In this document: positions 44,616 through 53,059 of the stretch, one piece after another | Numbering within the stretch: the stretch's first letter is position 1 | Layout of the letters: every line of letters begins with the position of its first letter | NCBI RefSeq assembly: GCF_918698085.1 | Contig: NZ_CAKKLP010000001.1 | Location: 682,001-746,000 of the forward strand | Direction: 5' to 3' | DNA length: 64,000 bases | DNA from: Chryseobacterium sp. Bi04 | GTDB taxonomy: Bacteria > Bacteroidota > Bacteroidia > Flavobacteriales > Weeksellaceae | Program-made: the position numbers and the translations under genes | Notes under the pieces: model-generated | What the model saw: only the letters and a program-made list of their open reading frames with translations | Database searches by the model: none | What the model was told of the DNA's origin: nothing

Positions 44616-44638
44616 AATCCCGGCTCAAAGCCGGGATT
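44616..44638 (-). terminator. Terminator after the TonB receptor gene
   Basis: 10-bp stem AATCCCGGCT / AGCCGGGATT with a 3-base loop and T run, 32 bases past the receptor stop. Confidence 0.85.
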
Positions 44639-44669
44639 CATATTTATAAAATCTAATGCTGTTATATTA

Positions 44670-47273
44670 TTAGAAGTTGAATGATAATGTTGCTGCCCAA
44701 GTAGTTCCGAAACCGAAGTAAGCACGGTTACCAGTTGCAATACCATTGTACATCATACCTAATTGTTCGTAAGTCTGATTTTTAGAGTTAGGTGTTTTTC
44801 CATCAGCTAAAAATCTTGGCTTGTCATCAGAAAATACACTTGTTGCAGAATCAGAGATATAAACTTTGTCAAATAGGTTGTAAACGTTAGCTCCAATAGT
44901 AAAATACTGAGCCTGGTCTCTTAATCTAATTTTATAAGAGAATCCTACATCAAATAAATTGAAGTCAGGTAACTGTAATACACCTCTTTCCTGTGCAGAA
45001 ACATTGGTAAATGTTCCAGCATCTACAGTAGAATATAGTTTACCTACATATCTCCAAGTTCCGAAGATATTAAGATCTTTTACCGGTTTTACAGTTACAC
45101 CCAATGATGCGGTCATCTGAGGGATACTGTTGTTACTTGTTCCACCAACTTTTACTTTATCAAGATATAATGTATTTCCTGAAGCTCCAGCTAAAGTAAG
45201 TGGATTGTTGTTATCATCAAATGATGCTACGCTAGCATTTCCTTTGTAATAGTAATCTCCCCATGAGAACATCCCCTGGAATTCCAAGAATGTAGTTGGT
45301 TTGTAAACTCCGTCAAATTCTACTCCTTGGTGAACTTCAGTAATACCGTTGATTTCAGAATAACCTGTTGTTGTTGTATTGTCAGGCAATGTAAATGTTT
45401 GGCTGGTTTTTCTTAACCATCTGTCTTTCCATTGTGTTCTGTACACGTTAACGTTTGCACTGAATTTTGCAGATCTGAATCCATAACCAATTTCAGCAGA
45501 AGAAATCTTCTCGTTAGTTAAAGTTGGGTTGATAAGTTGTTGGTTACTTGGATAAACTGTGTTAAGGAAGGGCTGTTTGCTATAATAACCAATGTTTGCA
45601 AAAACGTTATGCTGTTCATTAATGTTATAGTTAGCACCCGCTTTGATGTTATATCCAAAAAGGTTTTTGAATCCTGTTTTAGTATTAACTGTTTGCCCTT
45701 TTAACGTACTTCCGTCTACTACATAATTATCAATTCTTTGATAAGCCTGGTTTGAAACGGAACCTTGTAAGAATGTAGATAATTTATCTTTAGTATATTC
45801 TACCTGTGCAAATCCACTATACCAAAGAACCTCTCCGTCATTGCTATATCCTACCTGATCTTCAGCTGGGGCCATTTTACCTCCAAAAGGATTCCATGCA
45901 AGTTTTTTGTAATCATATACATTGCTTACAATTCTAGGTGCTAGATTTTTGTTAGCATTATCTTTATATCCTGCAGCTCCGTAAAGGTCAGTAAGAACCT
46001 GATAGTGGTAACCATAGTAATATCTGTCATCTGTACCTACTGAGAAGTTCCAGTTGTCATTGATTTTATGCTGGAAGTTTGCCAGGATACCGTACCAGTT
46101 GTGAGAGTTAATGCTTGATCTACGAACGATCGTACTTCCTGCACCTGCTGTATTTAAATTAACTGCTGTGTTAGCTGCAAAAATAGCATCATAGTTAATG
46201 TGTCCTGAGTTGTCAGTAAAGCTCACATCATTGATGGTTTTAGTTCCAAGTTTCCCTAGGTCACCAGTTCCACCACCTCTACCATTTGACATATATAAAA
46301 CAGTACTTAACTTAGATTTTTCGTTCATTGTCCAGTCCCAGTTCAACATCATTACCGGCTTAGAGTAATAGTTGGCTCTGTTGGCTAGAGCAACTTTGTT
46401 ACCTGCAGCATCTGTGTAGTATCCGAAGTCAGAGTTATATTTTCTGTAAGGACTTGTTCCATCATATTCAGGATTGTAGTTGATATAATTTTGAATTGTT
46501 GGAGCAAATGTTCTTTGATCGTGCCATTGAGGAGCAGAAGTGATCGTAAACTGTAAGTTATGTTTTGGATTGATTTCATATCCTAGTGCTAAAAAGTAAG
46601 CATAGGATTCATAATCTGTATTTTGGATATAAGTACCTCCTGCTTGTCTGCTCATTAAGAATGATGCAGAAACTCCGTTTTCGGATTTTCCGGTGTTATA
46701 AGCAAAAGAAGTCTTTAAATAATCATTGTTACCAACTCCTAATCTTATTGCTCCTCCTTTCTTCATATCCGCTGAACGGGTAAGGAAGTTTACTGTACCT
46801 CCTACAGAAGCAATTGCTAATTTAGATGAACCAAGACCTCTTTGAACCTGTAATGTACTTGTTACATCAGATAAACCAGTCCAGTTAGAGAAATAAACAG
46901 AACCACCTTCCATGTCGTTAACCGGCATACCGTTTACCATTACTGCAATGTTTCTTGATTCGAAACCTCTAATGGTAAGACCTCCATCACCAAAACCACC
47001 TCCGGATTTAGTAGCATAAACAGATGGAGTCGTATTCAAAATCTCAGGTAATTCCTGATTTCCTAATCTTTCTACCAGCTGCGCTGCTTTGATTGTAGAT
47101 GCAGCAACGGGTGTTTTTCTATCTTTGGCGATATCCGTAACACCTCTTAGGATTACCTCATCAATGTCTTTTGACTTGGCTTGCACCGTATCCTGAACTT
47201 GTTGAGCGTAATAAACACTAGCTGTAGATAAAGTAATAACCGCAGTTAGTATCGATTTGTTGATTAATTTCAT
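44670..47273 (-). CDS. TonB-dependent receptor
   Basis: 867 aa outer-membrane protein. Signal peptide ending near ASVYYAQ, then a TonB-box-like DIDEVILRG, the plug domain (about 45-170: PVAASTIKAAQLVERLGNQELPEILNTTPSVYATKSGGGFGDGGLTIRGFESRNIAVMVNGMPVNDMEGG) and a 22-strand-type barrel ending WAATLSFNF, with terminal Phe. No carboxypeptidase-regulatory-like domain, unlike the other receptor in the window. Substrate unknown; there is no adjoining lipoprotein or SusD. Transcribed alone with its own terminator. Confidence 0.88.
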   Translation of the reverse strand: MKLINKSILTAVITLSTASVYYAQQVQDTVQAKSKDIDEVILRGVTDIAKDRKTPVAASTIKAAQLVERLGNQELPEILNTTPSVYATKSGGGFGDGGLTIRGFESRNIAVMVNGMPVNDMEGGSVYFSNWTGLSDVTSTLQVQRGLGSSKLAIASVGGTVNFLTRSADMKKGGAIRLGVGNNDYLKTSFAYNTGKSENGVSASFLMSRQAGGTYIQNTDYESYAYFLALGYEINPKHNLQFTITSAPQWHDQRTFAPTIQNYINYNPEYDGTSPYRKYNSDFGYYTDAAGNKVALANRANYYSKPVMMLNWDWTMNEKSKLSTVLYMSNGRGGGTGDLGKLGTKTINDVSFTDNSGHINYDAIFAANTAVNLNTAGAGSTIVRRSSINSHNWYGILANFQHKINDNWNFSVGTDDRYYYGYHYQVLTDLYGAAGYKDNANKNLAPRIVSNVYDYKKLAWNPFGGKMAPAEDQVGYSNDGEVLWYSGFAQVEYTKDKLSTFLQGSVSNQAYQRIDNYVVDGSTLKGQTVNTKTGFKNLFGYNIKAGANYNINEQHNVFANIGYYSKQPFLNTVYPSNQQLINPTLTNEKISSAEIGYGFRSAKFSANVNVYRTQWKDRWLRKTSQTFTLPDNTTTTGYSEINGITEVHQGVEFDGVYKPTTFLEFQGMFSWGDYYYKGNASVASFDDNNNPLTLAGASGNTLYLDKVKVGGTSNNSIPQMTASLGVTVKPVKDLNIFGTWRYVGKLYSTVDAGTFTNVSAQERGVLQLPDFNLFDVGFSYKIRLRDQAQYFTIGANVYNLFDKVYISDSATSVFSDDKPRFLADGKTPNSKNQTYEQLGMMYNGIATGNRAYFGFGTTWAATLSFNF

Positions 47274-47436
47274 AATCGTTAGTAATAGTTAGATTTAATT
47301 TTCTGCAAAATTCGCAAAATAAAATTTAACCATTATTAACTCAATGTTAATTTTTAATCAATCTTAATAATATCAAGTACTTGATTCTCAATATTATAAA
47401 TAAAAATTGAATTTTTGTATGAAAAAAGTCATGTTA

Positions 47437-47479
47437 TTGTATTTTTAACAAAGTAGGGTTGTTTTTGTTAAAAATACAA
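47437..47479 (-). terminator. Terminator after nadC
   Basis: Perfect 16-bp AT-rich stem (47437-47452 with 47464-47479, core GTATTTTTAACAAA), 11-base loop, starting 2 bases past the nadC stop codon. Confidence 0.65.
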
Positions 47480-47481
47480 CG

Positions 47482-48342
47482 CTATTTCACAGCTTTGAGA
47501 CTCAGATCAATATTTTCAGCCGAGTGTGTAAGGGCTCCGGCAGAGATAAAAGTAACTCCTGTAGAGGCAATTTCTTTTAACATATCGCGGGTAATTCCAC
47601 CGGAAGCTTCCGATTCACATGATCCATTGATCATTTCCACGGCCTGCTTCATCATCTCCACATTCATATTATCAAGCATGATTCTATCCACTTTTGCTTT
47701 GATGGCTTCCTGAACTTCTTTAAGGTTTCTGGTCTCCACCTCAATTTTTAATTTTTTCTTAGTCTTTTTAATATAATCCTTTGCCATCTTTACAGCATTG
47801 GTAATGCTTCCGTTATAATCAATATGGTTGTCTTTAAGCATAATCATGTCATAGAGCCCATATCTGTGATTGGTTCCGCCTCCGATGGCTACAGCCCATT
47901 TTTCACATATTCTGAAATTGGGAGTGGTTTTTCTGGTATCCAGAAGTTTAGTTTTCGTACCTACCAATCTTGAGTCCCAATCATGGGTAAGGGTGGCAAT
48001 GCCGCTCATTCTTTGCATACAGTTAAGGATCAGTCTTTCAGTAGAGAGAATAGACCTGGCGCTTCCGGTTACAATAAGGGCGATGTCTCCCACTTTTGCA
48101 GCATCTCCATCTTTAAGGAAGATTTCAACTTTTAAATCTTTATCAAAAGTTTTGAAAATAAACTCAGCCAGCTCCACACCTGCTAAGATGCAGTCTTGTT
48201 TTACCAGAAGTTTAGCACTTTGTTTCAGATCTTGGGGAATTGTGGACAGAGTGGAATGATCACCATCCTGGATATCTTCTTCCAGCGCATTCTTTATAAA
48301 TGTCTTTAATGCTTTATCGGTAACGTAACTTGGTTTTTTCAT
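47482..48342 (-). CDS. nadC: Nicotinate-nucleotide diphosphorylase (carboxylating)
   Basis: 286 aa, normal length. It makes nicotinate mononucleotide from quinolinate and PRPP. Motifs are ALEEDIQDGDHST, the LNCMQRMSGIATLT stretch, DTRKTTPNFRICEKWAVAIGGGTNHRYGLYDMIMLKDNH, EVETRNLKEVQEA, and ASGGITRDMLKEIASTGVTFIS near the C-terminus. It starts 13 bases after nadB on the same strand, so aspartate to NaMN runs nadB, (nadA elsewhere), nadC. Confidence 0.96.
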   Translation of the reverse strand: MKKPSYVTDKALKTFIKNALEEDIQDGDHSTLSTIPQDLKQSAKLLVKQDCILAGVELAEFIFKTFDKDLKVEIFLKDGDAAKVGDIALIVTGSARSILSTERLILNCMQRMSGIATLTHDWDSRLVGTKTKLLDTRKTTPNFRICEKWAVAIGGGTNHRYGLYDMIMLKDNHIDYNGSITNAVKMAKDYIKKTKKKLKIEVETRNLKEVQEAIKAKVDRIMLDNMNVEMMKQAVEMINGSCESEASGGITRDMLKEIASTGVTFISAGALTHSAENIDLSLKAVK

Positions 48343-48355
48343 TATGTATGCTTTT

Positions 48356-49927
48356 TTAAGCTAAATCTTTATTGTAAAATGCGCCCTTATTTTCTGTCAT
48401 TTCCATAGACTGGGTAATGATAAGATGGGCCACAGTAGTTAAATTTCTTAGTTCTGAGAGTTGGGGAGAAAGAATGGAGTAGTGGTAGATCTCATCTACA
48501 GCTGCTGCAATTTCCTGATGCTTCTGCAATGCCATATTCAGACGTCTGTTGCTTCTCACAATTCCTACCAGGTCACTCATCATTTCCTGGAGTTGTTTTC
48601 TAAGGTAGCTGATGATCACCATTTCATCCATGATTTTCATTCCTTCCTCATTCCATTCAGGAACGGCCTTCAGATCGTCAAAATTGAAATTGTTTTCGTT
48701 CAGCAATGCCATTGTTTTCATCGCGGCATTGTGTCCGAAAACGAGTCCTTCAAGTAAGGAGTTGGAAGCTAGCCTATTGGCTCCGTGTAATCCGGAATTG
48801 GTACATTCCCCTACGGCAAAAAGATTTTTAATAGAAGACTGCCCGTCTTTGTCTACTTCAATTCCTCCCATCAGATAATGGCAGGCAGGAACTACGGGTA
48901 TCAATTGAGTGAACGGATCTATTCCTTCATCTTTACATTTCTTGTAAATATTCGGGAAGTGTTCCAGAAATCTTTCCTGGTTCATCTCATGACAGTCAAG
49001 ACCTGCATATTCGTCCCCTGAAATTTTCATTTCGTTATCAATGGCTCTGGCAACGATATCTCTTGAGGCTAATTCTTCACGTTCATCATATTTTTGCATG
49101 AACTTTTCGCCTCTTTTTGTTCTTAATTTGGCACCATCACCTCTTACGGCTTCAGAAATAAGGAATAACATTCCGTCAATCTTACTGTACAAAGCTGTAG
49201 GATGAAATTGATAGTACTGCATATTGGAAACCTTCCCCTTCGCACGGGCCACGAAAGCAATTCCATCTCCTGTTGCAATCTTGGGATTGGTTGTGTTTTT
49301 ATAAACATGTCCGGCACCTCCGGTGGCTACCAATGTTATTTTAGAAGTGATTTTTTTAATCGTTTTGGAATTTTCATCCAGAATATAGGCCCCATAGCAA
49401 TGGATATCTCCTTCGTTCAGTTCTTTTCCGGGAACATGATGCTGAGTGATGATATCAATGACATAGTGGTGGTCTAAAATTTCAATATTAGGACTGTTGT
49501 TGGCAGTTTCCAATAAAGCCCTTTCAATTTCAAATCCGGTGATATCTTTATGATGGACAATTCTGTTTTCAGTGTGACCTCCCTCTCTTCCCAAAGCAAA
49601 TTTGCCGTTTTTCATGTCGAATTGGGCTCCCCATTCTACAATTTCATTGAATCTTGCAGGAGCTTCCCTGACTACCATTTCTACCACATCCCGTTTGTTT
49701 TCTCCATCTCCGGCCCTCATGGTGTCATCAATATGCTTCTCAAAATTATCATTCTGAAAATCTGTAACTACAGCAAGTCCGCCTTGAGCATATTTGGTAT
49801 TGCTTTCGTCTTCATCAGATTTTGTTACAATAATAATCTTGGCATCAGGGAGCTGTTCGGAAACTTTAATGGCATAGGAAAGTCCGGAAATGCCGGAACC
49901 AATTACTAATACATCCGCTTTTATCAT
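48356..49927 (-). CDS. nadB: L-aspartate oxidase
   Basis: 523 aa flavoprotein oxidising aspartate to iminoaspartate, the first step of de novo NAD synthesis. FAD-binding GSGISGLSYA at the N-terminus, then KYAQGGLAVV, REGGHTENRIVHHKDITGFEIE, TGGAGHVYKNTTNPKIATGDGIAFVARAKG, and SEAVRGDGAKLRTKRGEKFM with the active-site residues, plus HGANRLASNSLLEGLVFG at the C-terminal side. 30 bases downstream of the nitroreductase gene and directly before nadC, one operon. Confidence 0.96.
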   Translation of the reverse strand: MIKADVLVIGSGISGLSYAIKVSEQLPDAKIIIVTKSDEDESNTKYAQGGLAVVTDFQNDNFEKHIDDTMRAGDGENKRDVVEMVVREAPARFNEIVEWGAQFDMKNGKFALGREGGHTENRIVHHKDITGFEIERALLETANNSPNIEILDHHYVIDIITQHHVPGKELNEGDIHCYGAYILDENSKTIKKITSKITLVATGGAGHVYKNTTNPKIATGDGIAFVARAKGKVSNMQYYQFHPTALYSKIDGMLFLISEAVRGDGAKLRTKRGEKFMQKYDEREELASRDIVARAIDNEMKISGDEYAGLDCHEMNQERFLEHFPNIYKKCKDEGIDPFTQLIPVVPACHYLMGGIEVDKDGQSSIKNLFAVGECTNSGLHGANRLASNSLLEGLVFGHNAAMKTMALLNENNFNFDDLKAVPEWNEEGMKIMDEMVIISYLRKQLQEMMSDLVGIVRSNRRLNMALQKHQEIAAAVDEIYHYSILSPQLSELRNLTTVAHLIITQSMEMTENKGAFYNKDLA

Positions 49928-49957
49928 ATGCTTGCTTTAGGTACAATCGTTTAAATA

Positions 49958-50584
49958 TTACATAAATTTAAACAATTTTTCGTTTGGTTTTCTTACTTTT
50001 TTCATGTGTTGGAAGTAATCTTCTTCAGAACGGTAGCCTAAAGCGAGGGTAACGGTTACTTTTTCTGTTTCTGGATTTATGTTGAGAATTTCTTCTATGA
50101 TGTCCTGTCGGAAACCTTCCATTGGACAAGAGTCAATATTTTCTATAGCCGCTGCATACATTAAGTTGGCCAGTACTATATAGGATTGTTTCTCTGCCCA
50201 GTTGAAAATTTCATCCTGTGTTTTCTGTACAATATGCTGGTTAATACTGTTTTTGAATGGCTCAAGCTTCTCGAGAGGAGTTTCTCTTACCTCAGAAATA
50301 TGATTGAAATATCCCCGGATATAGCTCTCATCAATTGTTTTTTTTGAAATGATTACAATAAGGTGAGAACAGGTGGAGATTTGTGATGGATTATAGAAAG
50401 CCGGAATCAGTTTCTTTTTCATAGCTTCGCTTTCAACGACTAAAATTTTATAGGGTTGAAGTCCCAGTGAGCTGGCAGAAAGTTTTCCCGATTCAAGAAT
50501 GTTATAAAGTGTTTCCTGAGGAATCACCTGATGATTAAATTTTTTTACAGAATATCTTCTGCTCAAAGCTTCCAAATAATTCAT
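49958..50584 (-). CDS. Nitroreductase family NAD(P)H oxidoreductase
   Basis: 208 aa flavin-dependent enzyme. Start MNYLEALSRRYSVKKFNHQVIPQETL and the segments ASSLGLQPYKILVVES and TEKVTVTLALGYRSEED are typical of the nitroreductase fold with bound FMN, often called NAD(P)H-dependent oxidoreductase. Electron acceptor unknown. Its position directly ahead of nadB-nadC suggests a redox or flavin link, which is inference. A -7 box sits only 4 bases before its ATG. Confidence 0.9.
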   Translation of the reverse strand: MNYLEALSRRYSVKKFNHQVIPQETLYNILESGKLSASSLGLQPYKILVVESEAMKKKLIPAFYNPSQISTCSHLIVIISKKTIDESYIRGYFNHISEVRETPLEKLEPFKNSINQHIVQKTQDEIFNWAEKQSYIVLANLMYAAAIENIDSCPMEGFRQDIIEEILNINPETEKVTVTLALGYRSEEDYFQHMKKVRKPNEKLFKFM

Positions 50585-50588
50585 AAGG

Positions 50589-50596
50589 CAAATTTA
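50589..50596 (-). promoter_or_regulatory. -7 box 4 bases before the nitroreductase start
   Basis: TAAATTTG on the minus strand, full match to TAnnTTTG, separated from the ATG by only 4 bases; no -33 TTG at the usual distance. Confidence 0.45.
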
Positions 50597-50654
50597 AGAA
50601 TTGAATATGAATAAAATGGGTTTAAAATGAAATATATCCTCTTAAATAATGCCA

Positions 50655-50683
50655 AAAATCACTCCCGATAGAGGAGTGATTTT
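50655..50683 (-). terminator. Terminator after the 753-aa T9SS protein gene
   Basis: 11-bp stem AAAATCACTCC / GGAGTGATTTT, 7-base loop, T run; 22 bases past the stop of the gene to the right, whose transcript runs leftwards into it. Confidence 0.8.
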
Positions 50684-50704
50684 TTTAATACGGGTCAGTT
50701 ATTT

Positions 50705-52966
50705 TTAATCTCTGTTTTTTACCATGATCCAACCGGAGAATTGTATCGGTGTATTTTTCTGGTTGTTTTCATTCCATGTTACAGAATACCAGTAGTTTCC
50801 TGTAGGAACTTTTTTGCTCCCATGGATGGTTCCATTCCATTTATATCCGTTAGATTGATCGGCCTGGAATATTTTATAACCATACCGGTCAAATACTGAT
50901 ATTTCGAGATTTCGTTTGCCTGATAATGCAGAATAGTCTACGAAATCATTGACGCCATCATCATTAGGGGTAATTACATTAATGAGATTAGGAACAGTAA
51001 TGGTGATTTCAATAGGTGTACAGTTATAGCTGTCTTTTACATAAACTTTAGCCTCACCTCTGGCAATATTGGTAAATACGTTGGAATCCTGCCAGTTAAT
51101 ATTATCCATAGAATATTGGTAGGGAGGCGTTCCTCCGTTAACGTATACTGTGACAGTTCTTCCTGATACATCAATACTCGTTACTACCGGGTTTTCGGAA
51201 GCGTATACTTTTACAGTTTGTGTGACAATACAGTCTCCGGTCTTTAATTTTACCCAGTACGTACCTACTCCTACATTATTGATAGCCTGCGTAGTGGCGC
51301 CAGTGCTCCATTCATAACTTTTAAACCCGGGCCCTGCATCTAAAGTCGTTTTGGTTTCTATACAGATAATCTTGTCTTCTAAAATAGTAGAAAAGGTTGG
51401 TGGTATAACAGTTATGTTAATTTTAGCTATTGCATAACATCCGTTTGAGTTCGAAACTTTTACATACACAACACCGGTAGGGGCTATGTAAGTAGATGCA
51501 TTGGTGATCTCATTGGTTTCATTGATAGCATCAGTTAACGAAGGATAATATTTTTTTGTTGTTCCATTTTGAGTGGTCACTACAGCTCCGGTAAGGTTAA
51601 ATGAAGCCATTGACGGATTGCTTTCTATAAAGCAGGACCTTATATCAGTATCATTAACAACAACTACCGGGTGAATGTTCAATGTGATCTTGGAAGAGCT
51701 TACACATCCCTGGGGAGTCGTCACTTTTACATAGATAGTTGCTGCTGCAGAAGCATAAGCTGTAGGGTTGGTTATTTGATTGGTTCCGGCGTTCATATCA
51801 AACAGGGTAGGGTAAAACTCTTTAATGACTCCGGGGATAGAAGTTACCGTTGCTGAAGTAAGGTCAAAGGTAGCCGTACCTGCATTGTTGTTATTACATT
51901 CTGTAAGACTGGCATTATCTGCGGCAAATGGTGTCGGATTAAGCTGTATAATTCCATCTCCGTTGTCACAGAGAGTGGAAGTAGGGTCTTTAACGATTAC
52001 CTTAATGGTTGTATTTCCTGAATACTGAAAGCTGGCAGGATTGGCAATAGGTGTTGGACTTCCTAAAACATAATACGTAAAAATATAATTTCCGGGATTA
52101 TTGACAAATTGAGAATTATAAGAAGTAAGGTCCACAACGCCATTTCCTGTTGCCGGGTTGGTGCAGACAAAAGGGGTGATCGTGTTGCTTAATATAGGCA
52201 CTTTGTCTACGAATACCTTTGCGTTTTTAATAGAATGTCTGGCGCTGGCTCCTCCTGTTGCCGCGGAAAATCCAAAATAGCCCTGCGACATTCCTGCTGC
52301 TGCACCGGAAGGAGCAAAAGACTGGTCAACAATAAGAACTCCATCTATTTTTATTTTGATGATCCAGTTGGTAGGGTTAGTAAGATCTGTTTCTCCATTC
52401 ACTTCAACGTGTTTATAGGTGTCACCCACGAAAGGTTGGGTAGCGTTAAGGTCAGGTGAATGAAAGGTGCTTCCGGCAGTATTGTTAAATTCTATATTGT
52501 TGCCTGCTGTATTGTTGGTTCCATATAAGAGGTGCACTTTGCTCATCTGACCCTCGGTAGTATTGTTGAAAATGTCAAATCCTACCATCAGTCCTGATGC
52601 ATTGGCTGGAATCCCTAATCCTGCTCCTGATACAAAACCTGTGGGTGGGTTAGCAAGATACCAGAATGTGAATCCGTCACCTCTTCCAAACTGTGTTGTT
52701 CCGTTTCCGTCAATTCTGAAATCAAATTCTACTTTCCACTTGTCACAGTAGCTTAGCGTAATGGGATCTGCCAAGGTTATAGCGCCAAATCTACTTGTTT
52801 GGTCGGTTGTAAGCCTTATAAAATCCGTACTTACAGTAGCATCTGAAACCAGATTCCAGCCGGCTGTATTAACCGGATTTCCTGCAAGCTGATAGGTTTG
52901 GGAATATATTGTGCCGGGTAAGCAAAATATGAAAATAAATAAAAAAACAAGTATATCTTTTTTCAT
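50705..52966 (-). CDS. T9SS type B surface protein with L-type lectin domain
   Basis: 753 aa from ATG 52964-52966; the frame opens earlier (53020), but only this Met starts a clean signal peptide (MKKDILVFLFIFIFCLPGTIYSQ). Residues ~24-250 are a legume-lectin-like domain (DKWKVEFDFRIDGNGTTQFGRGDGFTFWYLANPP, GLGIPANASGLMVGFDIFNNT, GAAAGMSQGYFGFSAATGGA), a carbohydrate-binding fold. Two ~85-residue beta modules follow (CNNNNAGTATFDLTSA..., CFIESNPSMASFNLTGA...), then a Cys module (CIETKTTLDAGPGFKSYEWSTGATTQ) and a SprB-like repeat (GGTPPYQYSMDNINWQ). The last ~95 residues (ITPNDDGVNDFVDYSALSGKRNLEISVFDRYGYKIF) are the gliding-motility-associated type B sorting domain. Confidence 0.88.
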   Translation of the reverse strand: MKKDILVFLFIFIFCLPGTIYSQTYQLAGNPVNTAGWNLVSDATVSTDFIRLTTDQTSRFGAITLADPITLSYCDKWKVEFDFRIDGNGTTQFGRGDGFTFWYLANPPTGFVSGAGLGIPANASGLMVGFDIFNNTTEGQMSKVHLLYGTNNTAGNNIEFNNTAGSTFHSPDLNATQPFVGDTYKHVEVNGETDLTNPTNWIIKIKIDGVLIVDQSFAPSGAAAGMSQGYFGFSAATGGASARHSIKNAKVFVDKVPILSNTITPFVCTNPATGNGVVDLTSYNSQFVNNPGNYIFTYYVLGSPTPIANPASFQYSGNTTIKVIVKDPTSTLCDNGDGIIQLNPTPFAADNASLTECNNNNAGTATFDLTSATVTSIPGVIKEFYPTLFDMNAGTNQITNPTAYASAAATIYVKVTTPQGCVSSSKITLNIHPVVVVNDTDIRSCFIESNPSMASFNLTGAVVTTQNGTTKKYYPSLTDAINETNEITNASTYIAPTGVVYVKVSNSNGCYAIAKINITVIPPTFSTILEDKIICIETKTTLDAGPGFKSYEWSTGATTQAINNVGVGTYWVKLKTGDCIVTQTVKVYASENPVVTSIDVSGRTVTVYVNGGTPPYQYSMDNINWQDSNVFTNIARGEAKVYVKDSYNCTPIEITITVPNLINVITPNDDGVNDFVDYSALSGKRNLEISVFDRYGYKIFQADQSNGYKWNGTIHGSKKVPTGNYWYSVTWNENNQKNTPIQFSGWIMVKNRD

Positions 52967-53023
52967 AATCTTTTGGTTGTAATTATTAGTGATTGTAAAG
53001 TGGAAGGGTGCTTTTTTCATGTA

Positions 53024-53054
53024 AAAAACTATCCCTTTAAAAAGGATAGTTTTT
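53024..53054 (-). terminator. Terminator after the 751-aa T9SS protein gene
   Basis: 11-bp stem AAAAACTATCC / GGATAGTTTTT, 9-base loop, 5 bases past the stop codon. Confidence 0.8.
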
Positions 53055-53059
53055 AAAAT